The notes: generated by a model from the sequence alone, not told the origin. 64,000 bases of DNA from Sphaerisporangium album (GCF_003323745.1 NZ_QOIL01000019.1:1-64000), one strand, 5' to 3'. Positions 1 through 8,372 are shown, numbered from the stretch's first letter. A program made the numbers and translations.

Positions 1-1
1 A

Positions 2-118
2 CGCGCGAACGCCCAGTTGAAGGCCTGGCGCATCCTGCGAAAGCTCCGCTGCTGCCCACTTCGCGCAGGTCAGATCGTCAAAGCAATCCTCGTCCTACAA
101 CTCCGGGAAGCCCGCTGA
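2..118 (+). pseudogene. IS5-family transposase, C-terminal fragment
   Basis: The frame starting at base 2 is open from the window edge to a TGA at 116-118 and encodes 38 residues. It begins RANAQLKAWRILRKLRCC, the usual C-terminal block of IS5-type DDE transposases of actinomycetes. The rest of the gene lies left of the window, so it cannot be seen whether the whole element is intact. It ends 10 bases before the first ATG of a cupin gene that lacks its N-terminal part, which suggests that this insertion cut the cupin gene. The family call rests on motif recognition only. Confidence 0.7.
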
Positions 119-128
119 AATAGGCTCC

Positions 129-689
129 ATGAAGCTGAACCAGTTGGAGGACTGGCACCGGCCCATCCGTGACCTTCTCCGGGAGATCGAGGCCCGCGTT
201 CCGGCCGAACTGAAGGCGTACGTGTTCTACACCCCGTGTGACAACACCGGCATGCTCCCCCACCGGGACGGTTCACACGTGCTGGCCCTACAAGTCGCGG
301 GCGCCAAAGAGTGGCGGATCTACGACTCCCCTGGCGACATCGACGCACGACCCGGCCTTGTGGACCTTGACGTGGACAGCCATTCCCACTCTTTCGTCAT
401 GGAGCCCGGCGATGTGCTCTACCTGCCCCATGGGTATCCGCACGTCGCGTCCGCCCGGGGCGGCACCTCCCTTCACCTGACCCTCACCATCACCGAACCG
501 ACACCGCTGGACCTGATCGAGTCGCTGATGAACACATTCGCCCCCACGGCGACCCCGGCGACGGACCGGATGTCACCCGAGGAGAAGACGGACGTCATGA
601 TCGGGGAGTTGCTGCGGCATCTTCATTCCGTCGAGGCGCGAACCCTGGTGGACACGGCGGTGGCCCGGATGAGGGACAGGACGGAGTAA
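129..689 (+). CDS. JmjC/cupin-4 dioxygenase-like protein, N-terminally truncated
   Basis: The 186-residue product carries a JmjC-type double-stranded beta-helix. His45 and Asp47 (PHRDG) and His105 (GYPHVA) form the HxD...H triad that binds Fe(II) in 2-oxoglutarate oxygenases, so the metal site is intact. Aligned to the next gene it starts at that protein's residue ~90 (KLNQLEDWH versus TLNQVDHWH), so about 90 N-terminal residues are missing. The frame is open upstream only back to base 21, with no good start, and no convincing ribosome-binding site precedes ATG 129. Immediately upstream is an IS5-type transposase tail, which explains the truncation. It heads the operon with the second cupin, peptidase, YcaO and TfuA, where JmjC proteins would hydroxylate a peptide. 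It may be a non-functional remnant or a short translated domain. Confidence 0.65.
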   Translation: MKLNQLEDWHRPIRDLLREIEARVPAELKAYVFYTPCDNTGMLPHRDGSHVLALQVAGAKEWRIYDSPGDIDARPGLVDLDVDSHSHSFVMEPGDVLYLPHGYPHVASARGGTSLHLTLTITEPTPLDLIESLMNTFAPTATPATDRMSPEEKTDVMIGELLRHLHSVEARTLVDTAVARMRDRTE

Positions 690-693
690 GCCG

Positions 694-1476
694 ATGACGA
701 GCGTCATCACCACCATGCCCCTCGCGGACTCCTGGGGCCTTCGCCCGAAGGTGTTCCGCTGGAGCGGCCCGCCGGCGCTGACCCCGGCGGAGATCTGGGA
801 CCTCCTCGACTGTGGGCTTCTGGTCAGCCCATACTTCGAGGTCCGTCCTGAGGTCGCTCCCGCGCCCGCCACGGTGACGCGTATCGTGCAGACAAAGCCC
901 AGACCTGGCTACGCGGATGGCCGGGCCATCCGGGAGCACTACGCCGCGGGCGCCGTCCTCACGCTGAACCAGGTCGATCACTGGCATGCCGGGATCAAGG
1001 CGACGGCCGAGTGGCTGCGAACGGAACTGCGGGCGGACGTACGTTCGTCGGTCGTGCTCCGCCCAAAAGGCACTTCCCCGCCGTCCCCGGCCCTGGATGG
1101 GGCGCACGTGCTGATCCTGCAGGTTACGGGGCACACGGTGTGGCGGCCGGGCGGTGACCCGGTCACGCTCCAGCCGGGGGACGCCCTGTACGTCCCACCC
1201 GACCATCTGCGTCAGACGGCCGATCCGGGTGATGAGTCTTTGCATGTCGCCTTCACCATCCGACAGCCCGGCATCACCGACCTTGCCGAACTCGCCCTTG
1301 CGAACTTTCTGAGCGACTCCAGGGCCGAGGCAATCGCGGCGACGCACCACTTCATGTCTCCCGATGAGAAGGTCGCGTGGTTACGTGCCGAGCTGAGCGC
1401 GTACCTGAAAGAGCTCGACTCCGGCGCGTTGGCAGAGCAGGCGGTGCGGATCGCGCGGCGTGGTGGCCAGGCGTGA
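694..1476 (+). CDS. JmjC/cupin-like protein lacking metal ligands
   Basis: This 260-residue protein is a paralogue of the preceding truncated cupin and has the same fold order, with an N-terminal arm of about 90 residues (WGLRPKVFRWSG) that the neighbour has lost. At the metal site the HxD pair is replaced by Ala133-Leu-Asp135 and the distal His by Arg173. Two of three Fe ligands are therefore gone and it is probably not an oxygenase. A role as a partner or substrate-binding subunit for one of the other JmjC proteins is inferred. ATG 694 lies 4 bases after the upstream stop. The 3' end overlaps the S9 peptidase start by 4 bases, indicating translational coupling. Confidence 0.75.
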   Translation: MTSVITTMPLADSWGLRPKVFRWSGPPALTPAEIWDLLDCGLLVSPYFEVRPEVAPAPATVTRIVQTKPRPGYADGRAIREHYAAGAVLTLNQVDHWHAGIKATAEWLRTELRADVRSSVVLRPKGTSPPSPALDGAHVLILQVTGHTVWRPGGDPVTLQPGDALYVPPDHLRQTADPGDESLHVAFTIRQPGITDLAELALANFLSDSRAEAIAATHHFMSPDEKVAWLRAELSAYLKELDSGALAEQAVRIARRGGQA

Positions 1477-3458
1477 GCGTGATGACAGCCGAAGGCCCGG
1501 GCGTGCGGCTGATCGAACTGACGCTGGGCCAGTCCCGGGTGCTGAGGGCCCATCGGCGGGGTGACGAGCTGATCGTCGAAGCCATGCTCAGGCGTGATGG
1601 GCGGCCCTTCCTGGTACCTTTCGTGCTCTGCTACGCGCCGGCGCCCTCCGGTGGATGGGCATTGCGAAACGCTTACGCGGGTGCCTCGGCTGTGACGACG
1701 CTCGATGACGGTCACTTGATCCTCTCTGACCGGCCTTCCGAGCAGAAGGCCACGCGTGGGCACTCCGGCCGCGCGCTGTGGCGGCATCGGCCGGAGGAGG
1801 GCCTGCGCCTGGTCCTGAGCACACCACGTGACGTCGTCTCCTATTACGCCGTGGCTTCTGTGATCGTTGCCGCCGTCTGGATGCACGCCGAGGCGCGCAC
1901 GACGCGGGAAGACGCGGAACTGCGGGAAGAGCTGGCGCGGAGCGGGCTGAGCGCCACCATGGTGCACGGTGATCTCTGGCCAGAGTCCAGCTATCAGATG
2001 CGGGCCGAAACGCTCCGCCTGGTTCGGATCGACCCTGACCACTCAGACCCCGAAATCCTTCCCCTGCCTCTGCCCTCGCATACGCGGTTGACGGGCGAAC
2101 TCGCCATGACCCCGGACGGTGGGCGCTGCGCGGCGGGCGTGGTGCGCTTCCTCCCCGGCGGCCACCGCCGCCATGGCCTGCTGCTGTTCGCCCCCACCGA
2201 CCCGAGGGGAGCCAGCTCCTTCTGGCACGAAGATGACCTCACCGCGCCCGTGGCCTCGCCAGACGGCGCCTGGTTCGCCTGCACGGCCGAGCGAGTGGCC
2301 GTACCGGGCAGGGGCCCGCGCCAGGGCGTGGTTCTCGTCGCGGCCGACAGCTCCCGGTCGGTCCGGGTCGCCCGGCTCCATCCCGACTGGTTGCAACCGG
2401 CCGCCTGGGCTGCTCCGGACGTTCTGCTCTGCACTGGGGAGCAGAACGGCCTGCGCCGCCTGTGGCGGGTACATCTGGAAGGTGGCCGGCCCGAGCCTGT
2501 CGAGCTGGGAGGCTCTGTCGACGAGGTGACCGTAACGGCGGGTGAGGCGCTCGTGGTGCGCTCGCGTGTCGACCTGCCGTCCGAAGTCGTCGCGCTCCGG
2601 GCGGACCGTCCGGCGTCGGTTCCCGAACCGCTGATCGCACCCGCCTCGGCCGTCGCCCCGGCCGGGCGGGTGGAACGGCTCACCCACCACGCCCCGGACG
2701 GGTCTAAATGGCATAGCCGCCTCTGTCTGCCGGCCCATGATCCGGGACACGCTCTGCCCGTGCTCATCTGGTGCCACGGCGGCCCACTCCTAAGCTGGAC
2801 AAACTGGTCATGGCGATGGAACCCCTGGCCGTTCGTCACGGAGGGATACGCCGTACTGATGCTCGACCCCCCGCTGTCGCTGGGGTACGGGCAGGATGCG
2901 GTGGAACGGGGCTGGGGCCGCTGGACGTCCGGCGTGGCCGCCGTCGCGGCCGGACAGGTCAGGGACGCGCTGAACCATCCCGCCCTGGACGGGAACCGGG
3001 TCGCTGCCATGGGCGGCAGTTTCGGTGGCTATCTCGCGCTGGCCCTGGGCACGCTGCTACCCGAGATCCATCTGATCGCCGCCCACTGCGGCTGGGCCGA
3101 CTTCGCCGCTGTTGCGCGCGCCTGCGACCTGCACTGGCACTGGCTTCGGGAGTACGGCCCAATCGAGACTTCCCCCACGTACCGGAGGGAGAGCCTCGAC
3201 CTGACCCGGATCGATCCCGGCGTGACGGTGTTGTTGTCCCACGGCTGTGGTGACACCCACGTGCCCGTGGGCGAAACCCGGGCGATGTACCGGTCACTCG
3301 AGAGCCGGGGAGTGGACGTGCGGCTCATGCTGCTCCCCGACGAGCGGCACAGCATCGAGAAGCCGGCGAACGTGGCAGCCTGGTACCGGTGGGTGCTGGA
3401 GGCGTGCCGGACCGCCCTCGCACCACGACCGGCGAGGAAGGAGCAGTTCCTCCGGTGA
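1473..3458 (+). CDS. S9 family (prolyl oligopeptidase-type) serine peptidase
   Basis: The 661-residue protein has a beta-propeller-like N-terminal two-thirds and a C-terminal alpha/beta-hydrolase domain. The catalytic triad is visible: Ser516 in GGSFGG, Asp594 in HGCGDTH and His626 in DERHSIE. The family cleaves short peptides, often after Pro or Ala. No signal peptide is present, so it is cytoplasmic. In a YcaO/TfuA operon the natural role is removal of a leader peptide or trimming of the modified core, which is inference. GTG 1473 is chosen because it overlaps the upstream TGA (GTGA). ATG 1482 in the same frame is the alternative. Its own stop overlaps the YcaO start. Confidence 0.88.
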   Translation: MSVMTAEGPGVRLIELTLGQSRVLRAHRRGDELIVEAMLRRDGRPFLVPFVLCYAPAPSGGWALRNAYAGASAVTTLDDGHLILSDRPSEQKATRGHSGRALWRHRPEEGLRLVLSTPRDVVSYYAVASVIVAAVWMHAEARTTREDAELREELARSGLSATMVHGDLWPESSYQMRAETLRLVRIDPDHSDPEILPLPLPSHTRLTGELAMTPDGGRCAAGVVRFLPGGHRRHGLLLFAPTDPRGASSFWHEDDLTAPVASPDGAWFACTAERVAVPGRGPRQGVVLVAADSSRSVRVARLHPDWLQPAAWAAPDVLLCTGEQNGLRRLWRVHLEGGRPEPVELGGSVDEVTVTAGEALVVRSRVDLPSEVVALRADRPASVPEPLIAPASAVAPAGRVERLTHHAPDGSKWHSRLCLPAHDPGHALPVLIWCHGGPLLSWTNWSWRWNPWPFVTEGYAVLMLDPPLSLGYGQDAVERGWGRWTSGVAAVAAGQVRDALNHPALDGNRVAAMGGSFGGYLALALGTLLPEIHLIAAHCGWADFAAVARACDLHWHWLREYGPIETSPTYRRESLDLTRIDPGVTVLLSHGCGDTHVPVGETRAMYRSLESRGVDVRLMLLPDERHSIEKPANVAAWYRWVLEACRTALAPRPARKEQFLR

Positions 3459-4732
3459 CCGACACGACATTGAGCATGCCGGCGAGCGCCGGTAGGAGCC
3501 ACTGGTTCCCGCCGGGAGACCGCGCGCCCGCCACCGCATGCGGCACCTCGCTGCGCACCCGCCCACTCGAGGAGACCGAGGCGCTGGCCACGGCGTTCCT
3601 ATCCCGCTGCGGTATCACCCGAATCTCCGACATCACGGACCTCGATGTCCTCGGCATCCCCGTCTTCCACAGCACCCGTCCCGGCGCGGCTGCCGGGCTC
3701 AACACGGTGACCAGCGGAAAAGGCGTAACCAGGCGCGCGGCGAAGGTGTCGGCGATGATGGAGGCGATCGAGCGTACCTGGTGCGAGCCGCCTACGGGCC
3801 GGCAACCCCGCCGCGCGTCCTACGCGGAGCTCCGCCGGGAGGACATCCCCGTACTCGACCCCCGGCGGCTCATCCTGCGACGCGGTCACACCTGGCACGA
3901 GGACGCGGTCCTCGGCTGGTGGCCGACCCGGGAGTTGTCCTCCGACATCGAAGTCTTGGTCCCGGCGCTCGCGATCTTCACTCCTTATCCCCCAGAATGT
4001 GACATGTTCCGGTCGAACACCATCGGCCTGGCCATCGGCAACAGCCCTCAGGAGGCGCTGTTACACGGCCTGCTCGAGGCCGTCGAGCAGGACTGCACGG
4101 CGTTCGGGGAAACCCTTAAACGGGGCGGCCGCATCCGCCCCGGATCCCTGCCCGACGGGCCCGCGAAACTCGCCGCCCGGTTCCGGGAGATGGGGGTGAA
4201 CGTCCAGCTGTTCGGCTACGTTAACGAAATCGGCGTGCCGACGGTCTTCGCCACCGCCGACGACACCCACGCCGAGGACGGCATGCTCATCAACGGCGGT
4301 GCCGGATGCCACCTCGACCCGGTGGTGGCGGCCACCCGCGCGCTTACCGAGGCGGCCCAGTCCCGGCTGAATGTGATCGGAGGCGCCCGCGAGGACCTCG
4401 ACAGCCAGGCCTACCGCCGCCATGCCTCCTACGAAGCCATGCGGGACATGCTCAGGGTCTGGAGTGACGGCCGACCCGAAATGGACTTCGCCGAACTCCC
4501 CAGTGCCGGCACGGGACGAATCGACGGCGATCTTGACGTGGTACTTTCGGGTCTGCGCGGAATCGGCCTCGACCTGGTCCTTGCCACCGAACTCGCACCG
4601 CACGACCTGCCGTTCTCAGTCACCAAGGTCGTAGTCCCAGGCCTGGAGAACTACCACAACGATCCTCTCAGGTTGGGTGCCCGGTTGCGGCGGGAGATGG
4701 TCCGCGACGGATTGGTGAGGTCCCTGTCGTGA
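3455..4732 (+). CDS. YcaO cyclodehydratase/thioamide synthase
   Basis: This 425-residue YcaO-family enzyme uses ATP to activate backbone amides of a peptide. Visible family blocks are SAMMEAIE (residues 99-106), EALLHGLLEAVEQD in the middle and the downstream ALTEAAQSRL block, which together hold the ATP/Mg-binding acidic residues. The C-terminus ends with a GLENY segment, as in TfuA-paired members. Partnered with the adjacent TfuA it is expected to install thioamides (thioviridamide, thiovarsolin and McrA-type chemistry). Azoline formation cannot be excluded, although no E1-like or dehydrogenase partner is present. GTG 3455 has a good Shine-Dalgarno (GAAGGAG, ending at 3442) and overlaps the upstream stop by 4 bases. 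An upstream in-frame extension to 3389 is rejected because it runs inside the peptidase gene. Confidence 0.9.
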   Translation: MTDTTLSMPASAGRSHWFPPGDRAPATACGTSLRTRPLEETEALATAFLSRCGITRISDITDLDVLGIPVFHSTRPGAAAGLNTVTSGKGVTRRAAKVSAMMEAIERTWCEPPTGRQPRRASYAELRREDIPVLDPRRLILRRGHTWHEDAVLGWWPTRELSSDIEVLVPALAIFTPYPPECDMFRSNTIGLAIGNSPQEALLHGLLEAVEQDCTAFGETLKRGGRIRPGSLPDGPAKLAARFREMGVNVQLFGYVNEIGVPTVFATADDTHAEDGMLINGGAGCHLDPVVAATRALTEAAQSRLNVIGGAREDLDSQAYRRHASYEAMRDMLRVWSDGRPEMDFAELPSAGTGRIDGDLDVVLSGLRGIGLDLVLATELAPHDLPFSVTKVVVPGLENYHNDPLRLGARLRREMVRDGLVRSLS

Positions 4733-5430
4733 CCACATCCCGTGACGTGATTGTCTTCGCCGGCCCCTCCTTCCGCCCCGCTGACCTGGCCCGGCTTCGC
4801 GAGCTGGCGGTGACCATGGGCCGGACGCTGGAGGTCCGGCCTCCCGTCCGCCGCGGGGACCTGCTCGACCTGGCCGACGGTCCGAAACGCACGGCTGTCA
4901 TTATCGACGGCGAGTTCGGCCAGCGGCTCGCCGTCAGCATCGCCGAGGTGCGCGCTGTACTGGCTACCGGCCAACCGCTGACCGGTGCCTCCTCGATGGG
5001 TGCCCTCCGGGCCGTCGAGTGCCGCACGCTCGGCATGACCGGCACCGGCTGGATCTACCGGCAGTACCTGGACGGCACGATCGACTCCGACGGTGACGTC
5101 GCCCTGCTCTACGACCCGGAGGATTTTGCTCCGGTGACGATCCCGCTGGTCAACGTGCGCTGGTTGCTGAAACGCACAGGCCTTCCCGAAGGCCCGGCCG
5201 AGGCGGCCCTCCGGATCGCCCATGGCGTGCACTTCCGGGACCGCCGGCCGTCGGTGCTGCTGCGTGCTTGGGAACGGCACCTTCCCGAGGGGGTCAGCGC
5301 AGTGCTCTTAGCGGAATTGTCCCCTGACCGGCGGGACGCCTGGGACCGCAAGCGCCTCGACGCGCTCGCCGCAGTGCGGATGGCACTGGGACTCCACGGG
5401 ACCGACGCGCGACCTTCGGAGCTGACATGA
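4729..5430 (+). CDS. TfuA-like protein, YcaO partner
   Basis: The 233-residue protein matches the TfuA-like core: VFAGPSF near the N-terminus, AVIIDGEFGQ at about 57-66, GASSMGALRA at 86-95 and GMTGTGWIY at 102-110. TfuA proteins accompany YcaO enzymes in thioamidation, where they are thought to provide or deliver sulfide. This one lacks any extra ThiF- or rhodanese-like domain, so sulfur must come from elsewhere. The GTG start overlaps the YcaO stop (GTGA) and GGTGAGG lies just upstream. The stop overlaps the next ATG, so YcaO, TfuA and cupin are translated as a coupled block. Confidence 0.9.
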   Translation: MTTSRDVIVFAGPSFRPADLARLRELAVTMGRTLEVRPPVRRGDLLDLADGPKRTAVIIDGEFGQRLAVSIAEVRAVLATGQPLTGASSMGALRAVECRTLGMTGTGWIYRQYLDGTIDSDGDVALLYDPEDFAPVTIPLVNVRWLLKRTGLPEGPAEAALRIAHGVHFRDRRPSVLLRAWERHLPEGVSAVLLAELSPDRRDAWDRKRLDALAAVRMALGLHGTDARPSELT

Positions 5431-6590
5431 ACGTGACCCCATCTGGGCGGGTTTTGCCCCTCCTCGGCGACCCGCGGTTGTTCGACAGCTCCTGGCCGGA
5501 CAGGCCGTATCACAGCGCGCGGACCGCAATGGGCCTGCGGGAGGCATTCACCTGGTCGTCCCTCGACGGCCTGCTGAACGACCAGGCCATCCGGCTGCCC
5601 GCTTTCCGCATGGCCAGAGACAACCGGCTGGTTCCCGCGCCATCCATCACCCGATCGGATCGCGCAGAATCAGCTGCGGGCAAAGAGTTGGCCGATCCCG
5701 TTCGGATGACGGCCGAACTGGGGCGGGGCGCCACCCTGGTCCTTCAGGGCGTGCACCGACGATGCCTCCCACTGCGCGATCTCACGCGACGGCTGGCCAC
5801 CGAGATCGGTCACGCGGTCTCCGTCAACGCGTACCTGACTCCGCCGTCCGCACAGGGATTCGGAGCGCATTTCGACCCCACCCATGCCTGGCTGACGCAG
5901 CTCGAAGGCACTAAGAAGTGGCGACTCTGGGAATATGGAAGGCGGCCCGCCACCGATGCTCCCGACCTGGAGTTAGTGCTCTCCGAGGGGGATGTGCTGT
6001 GGATTCCTCGAGGCTGGTGGCACGAGGGAGCCAGTGGAGAACGCCCCAGCCTCCATCTGACCTTCGCCGTGGTCGCCACGACACTGGCCGACGTGCTTGA
6101 GGCGGTGGTGGGAGACCTTGCCCAGCACGCCGCACTCGCCGGAGAACTGCCACCGAAGTCGCTCAGTGACCGCGAACGCGCCCAGACCACCGTGATGGAC
6201 GCCACCATGGAGATCGGCCGCTTGCTCGCGAACCTGGACGTGGAGGCGCTGACGGAGCGCGTCGTCACACGACGTCTGGATCCCTTCGACCCGCTGCCTG
6301 CCCGGCCACTGGCCGAGGTGCTAGGAACCGGCCGGGACGGGACTGTCCACACGCACCCGGAAGGCGTGCTGTACAGCTCCGCCGACGACACGCACGTCCA
6401 CCTGATGACCGCCGACGCGGATCTGGCCATTCCGGCTGAGCTGGCCTCTGACCTCGGCGACCTGCTGACCAGGACCGGGTCCTTCTCCCTGGAGGAGATC
6501 GGGGAGCCGCTCTCCGGGAAAGTGCTCGACCAGCTCGTGGAGGCGCGCCTGGTGTGTTCTGCGGGCTGTCCGGAAGCGAGCGTACGATAG
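5427..6590 (+). CDS. JmjC/cupin-4 (ROXA-like) oxygenase
   Basis: This 387-residue protein has a full JmjC/cupin-4 fold. His148 and Asp150 (GAHFDPTHAW) and His199 (IPRGWWHEG) give an intact HxD...H Fe(II) triad. Trp165 and the adjacent KKW segment fit the family's core. The helical and winged-helix-like C-terminal region (about residues 225-387) is typical of ROXA-like ribosomal oxygenases and of peptide-hydroxylating cupins. In this operon it is the best candidate for hydroxylating a residue of the peptide substrate. The substrate is unknown. ATG 5427 overlaps the TfuA stop (ATGA). It is the only full-length, catalytically complete member of the three cupins here. Confidence 0.85.
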   Translation: MNVTPSGRVLPLLGDPRLFDSSWPDRPYHSARTAMGLREAFTWSSLDGLLNDQAIRLPAFRMARDNRLVPAPSITRSDRAESAAGKELADPVRMTAELGRGATLVLQGVHRRCLPLRDLTRRLATEIGHAVSVNAYLTPPSAQGFGAHFDPTHAWLTQLEGTKKWRLWEYGRRPATDAPDLELVLSEGDVLWIPRGWWHEGASGERPSLHLTFAVVATTLADVLEAVVGDLAQHAALAGELPPKSLSDRERAQTTVMDATMEIGRLLANLDVEALTERVVTRRLDPFDPLPARPLAEVLGTGRDGTVHTHPEGVLYSSADDTHVHLMTADADLAIPAELASDLGDLLTRTGSFSLEEIGEPLSGKVLDQLVEARLVCSAGCPEASVR

Positions 6591-6620
6591 CAGCTCCCGC
6601 TTCCAGATCAGGAGACCCGC

Positions 6621-7133
6621 TTGATTCAAGTGACGTTACGGCCGGTCGTCGAGAGCGATCTGACAGTCTTCGACCGCGAGTTGCACAGCCCTGAGGGTCG
6701 GGGGGACTTCCAGTGGTTCGGTTACCGGTCCGGCCTACATGACCGGCGGGCGTTGGAGGCGAACGGCCTGCTCACTGACGACGGCGGCACGCTCACCGTC
6801 TGCGCCGATGGCGAAGTGGCAGGGCGGGTGCAGTGGGGCAAGGCCATCTGGGGTCCCCCGGCCACGTCGTGGTGCTGGACCATCGGCATCCTCATCCGAC
6901 CGGCCCTCCAGGGCCGGGGCATCGGTACGGAAGCGCAACGGGGGCTCGCCAGGTACCTGTTCGACCACAGCTGGGCCAACCGGATCGAAGCCTCCACCGA
7001 CATCCGGAACATCGCCGAACGGAAAGCCTTGGAGAAGGCGGGTTTCACGCGTGAGGGTGTCCTTCGGGGTGCCCTCTGGCGTGGGGGGCAATGGCATGAC
7101 CAGGTGCTCTACTCACTCCTCCGCGCCGACTGA
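6621..7133 (+). CDS. GNAT family N-acetyltransferase (RimJ-like)
   Basis: The 170-residue protein is a single GNAT domain. The acetyl-CoA-binding block reads LQGRGIGTEA, and the C-terminal part (NIAERKALEKAGFTREGVLRG) is typical of the RimJ/RimL branch that acetylates amino termini or small amines. The start is a TTG at 6621 preceded by CAGGAGA at 6609-6615. It follows the cupin by 30 bases and ends shortly before a strong hairpin, so it is probably the last gene of the operon. It could acetylate the peptide product or give self-protection, but nothing in the sequence decides this. Confidence 0.8.
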   Translation: MIQVTLRPVVESDLTVFDRELHSPEGRGDFQWFGYRSGLHDRRALEANGLLTDDGGTLTVCADGEVAGRVQWGKAIWGPPATSWCWTIGILIRPALQGRGIGTEAQRGLARYLFDHSWANRIEASTDIRNIAERKALEKAGFTREGVLRGALWRGGQWHDQVLYSLLRAD

Positions 7134-7171
7134 GGCGAGGCCTAGACCGCGCGCACGCAGGTCGCGGGCAC

Positions 7172-7285
7172 GTGGTGACCCGGGGCCAGTCGTACCCGTC
7201 CCGCCCGCACTTCGTGTACCCGGAACCGTTGGGGTGCCCGCGGTACGCTCAGAGGGGTGCGCTGACCTGGTCGAACACGGACTGA
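7172..7285 (+). CDS. Possible 37-residue peptide, weak candidate RiPP precursor
   Basis: A GTG-initiated frame (GTG also at 7175) runs to TGA 7283-7285 and would encode a short peptide rich in Pro, Tyr and Arg (SYPSRPHFVYPEPLG). It lies between the acetyltransferase gene and the operon's hairpin, where small precursor genes are sometimes found. Its ribosome-binding site is weak (GGTCGCGGG) and codon use is not diagnostic. It may be chance. It is listed only because no other precursor gene is visible next to the YcaO/TfuA pair. Confidence 0.15.
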   Translation: MVTRGQSYPSRPHFVYPEPLGCPRYAQRGALTWSNTD

Positions 7286-7305
7286 CCGATCGCCAGCGGG
7301 GAACC

Positions 7306-7336
7306 AGAGAGCCCTCCTCGGTTAGGAGGGCTCTCT
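7306..7336. terminator. Bidirectional terminator hairpin
   Basis: A perfect 13-bp stem (AGAGAGCCCTCCT pairing with AGGAGGGCTCTCT) encloses a 5-base loop. It lies between the convergent acetyltransferase operon and the DUF397 gene. There is no long T-run, which is normal in high-G+C actinomycetes. Confidence 0.8.
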
Positions 7337-7360
7337 CGTCCTGGTGCTGTCGCCGGGGGA

Positions 7361-7558
7361 TCAGGTGTTGAGGGTGCCGGTCTTGAGTCCGGTCAGGAAC
7401 GCGGACCACTCGGCCGGGGGGAGGAGCACCGGCGTGGTCGGGGTCTTGCTGTCTCTGACCGCGATGAGGCCTGGGAGGTTCGCCGCGACCTCGACACAGT
7501 TGCCGTTGTGGGTGCTATAGGTGCTCTTGCGCCACTTTGCGCCCTGGAGGTCACCCAC
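7361..7558 (-). CDS. DUF397 family protein
   Basis: The 65-residue protein has the DUF397 signature: W-R-K-S-T-Y-S near the N-terminus, NCVEVA, VRDSK and a closing WSAFL. Such small proteins are encoded next to WhiJ-like XRE regulators in actinomycetes and act as their antagonists or partners (AbaA/BldB-associated systems). The start lies inside the 3' end of the XRE gene (8-base overlap), so the two are co-translated. Confidence 0.92.
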   Translation of the reverse strand: MGDLQGAKWRKSTYSTHNGNCVEVAANLPGLIAVRDSKTPTTPVLLPPAEWSAFLTGLKTGTLNT

Positions 7559-8372
7559 TTTGGTTCACCACTTCCTGTATGAGGCGGAGTGACTGTTTGA
7601 ATGGTAGGACTTCAGCGCGAACCGCGTCATACGTGGCGGTGAGTTCCGCGAGGATCTGCCGGTTCTGTATCGTCCGCCCGTTCGGTTGCGCGTCCGTATA
7701 GGCGGCATAGGCGGTCCCGTTCCGCTCGGCGATGATGAACCCGCCCGCCAACCCGCAGTGCTCTCCGGCGTCGTAGGGCACGATCTGGATGGTCACGTTG
7801 GGATGCTGGGCGATCTCCAGCAGGAGCCTCAGCTGTTCGCGCATGACCGCCGCGCTCCCTATGCGGCGCCGGATCACGGCCTCGTCCATGAGGAAGGTGA
7901 CCGTCGGGGGCCTGTCCCTGTGCAGAAGCGACTGTCGTCGCATGCGGCTCGTCAGCCGGTCCTCGACTTCCTCCGGAGTGATGCCGGGGGCCGTTGCGAT
8001 CAGCGCACGTGCGTACGCCTCGGCTTGGAGAAGGCCGGGGATGAGGGTGGGCTCCCAACTGCGGAGCGCTTCGGCGTCTTCCTCCTCTTCGAGCCAGGGC
8101 CTGAGGTGCTCACTGGCCTTGTCCCACGTCATGGCGATGTAGAGCCGCACCATGGTGCCGTCCAGCCCGAGAGCCTTGTCGCACGCCCTGGCGAAGTCGT
8201 CGGTCGGGGGACGTCGGAGGGTTTCGACCATGGCGACCAGCGACTCCGAGAAGCCCATGCGCGAGGCCAGTGCCCGCTGGGAGAGCCTGGCCGCCTCGCG
8301 GTACCGCCGCAGCTCGGCGGCGAAGAAGGTGCGCGGGGATTCGCTTGGGTCCGTGTCCTTGATGGGGGGCAT
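7551..8372 (-). CDS. XRE helix-turn-helix regulator with DUF5753 (WhiJ-like)
   Basis: This 273-residue protein has an N-terminal XRE-type HTH (LSQRALASRMGFSESLVAMVE, residues about 29-49) and a C-terminal DUF5753 domain with the typical LIPGLLQTEAYARA-type block, read here as TLIPGLLQAEAYARA. These regulators control development or antibiotic production with a DUF397 partner. The gene is followed with overlap by DUF397 and is divergent from an anti-sigma-like ATPase 170 bases away, the usual three-gene arrangement. The promoters of both transcripts must lie in 8373-8543. Confidence 0.93.
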   Translation of the reverse strand: MPPIKDTDPSESPRTFFAAELRRYREAARLSQRALASRMGFSESLVAMVETLRRPPTDDFARACDKALGLDGTMVRLYIAMTWDKASEHLRPWLEEEEDAEALRSWEPTLIPGLLQAEAYARALIATAPGITPEEVEDRLTSRMRRQSLLHRDRPPTVTFLMDEAVIRRRIGSAAVMREQLRLLLEIAQHPNVTIQIVPYDAGEHCGLAGGFIIAERNGTAYAAYTDAQPNGRTIQNRQILAELTATYDAVRAEVLPFKQSLRLIQEVVNQSG

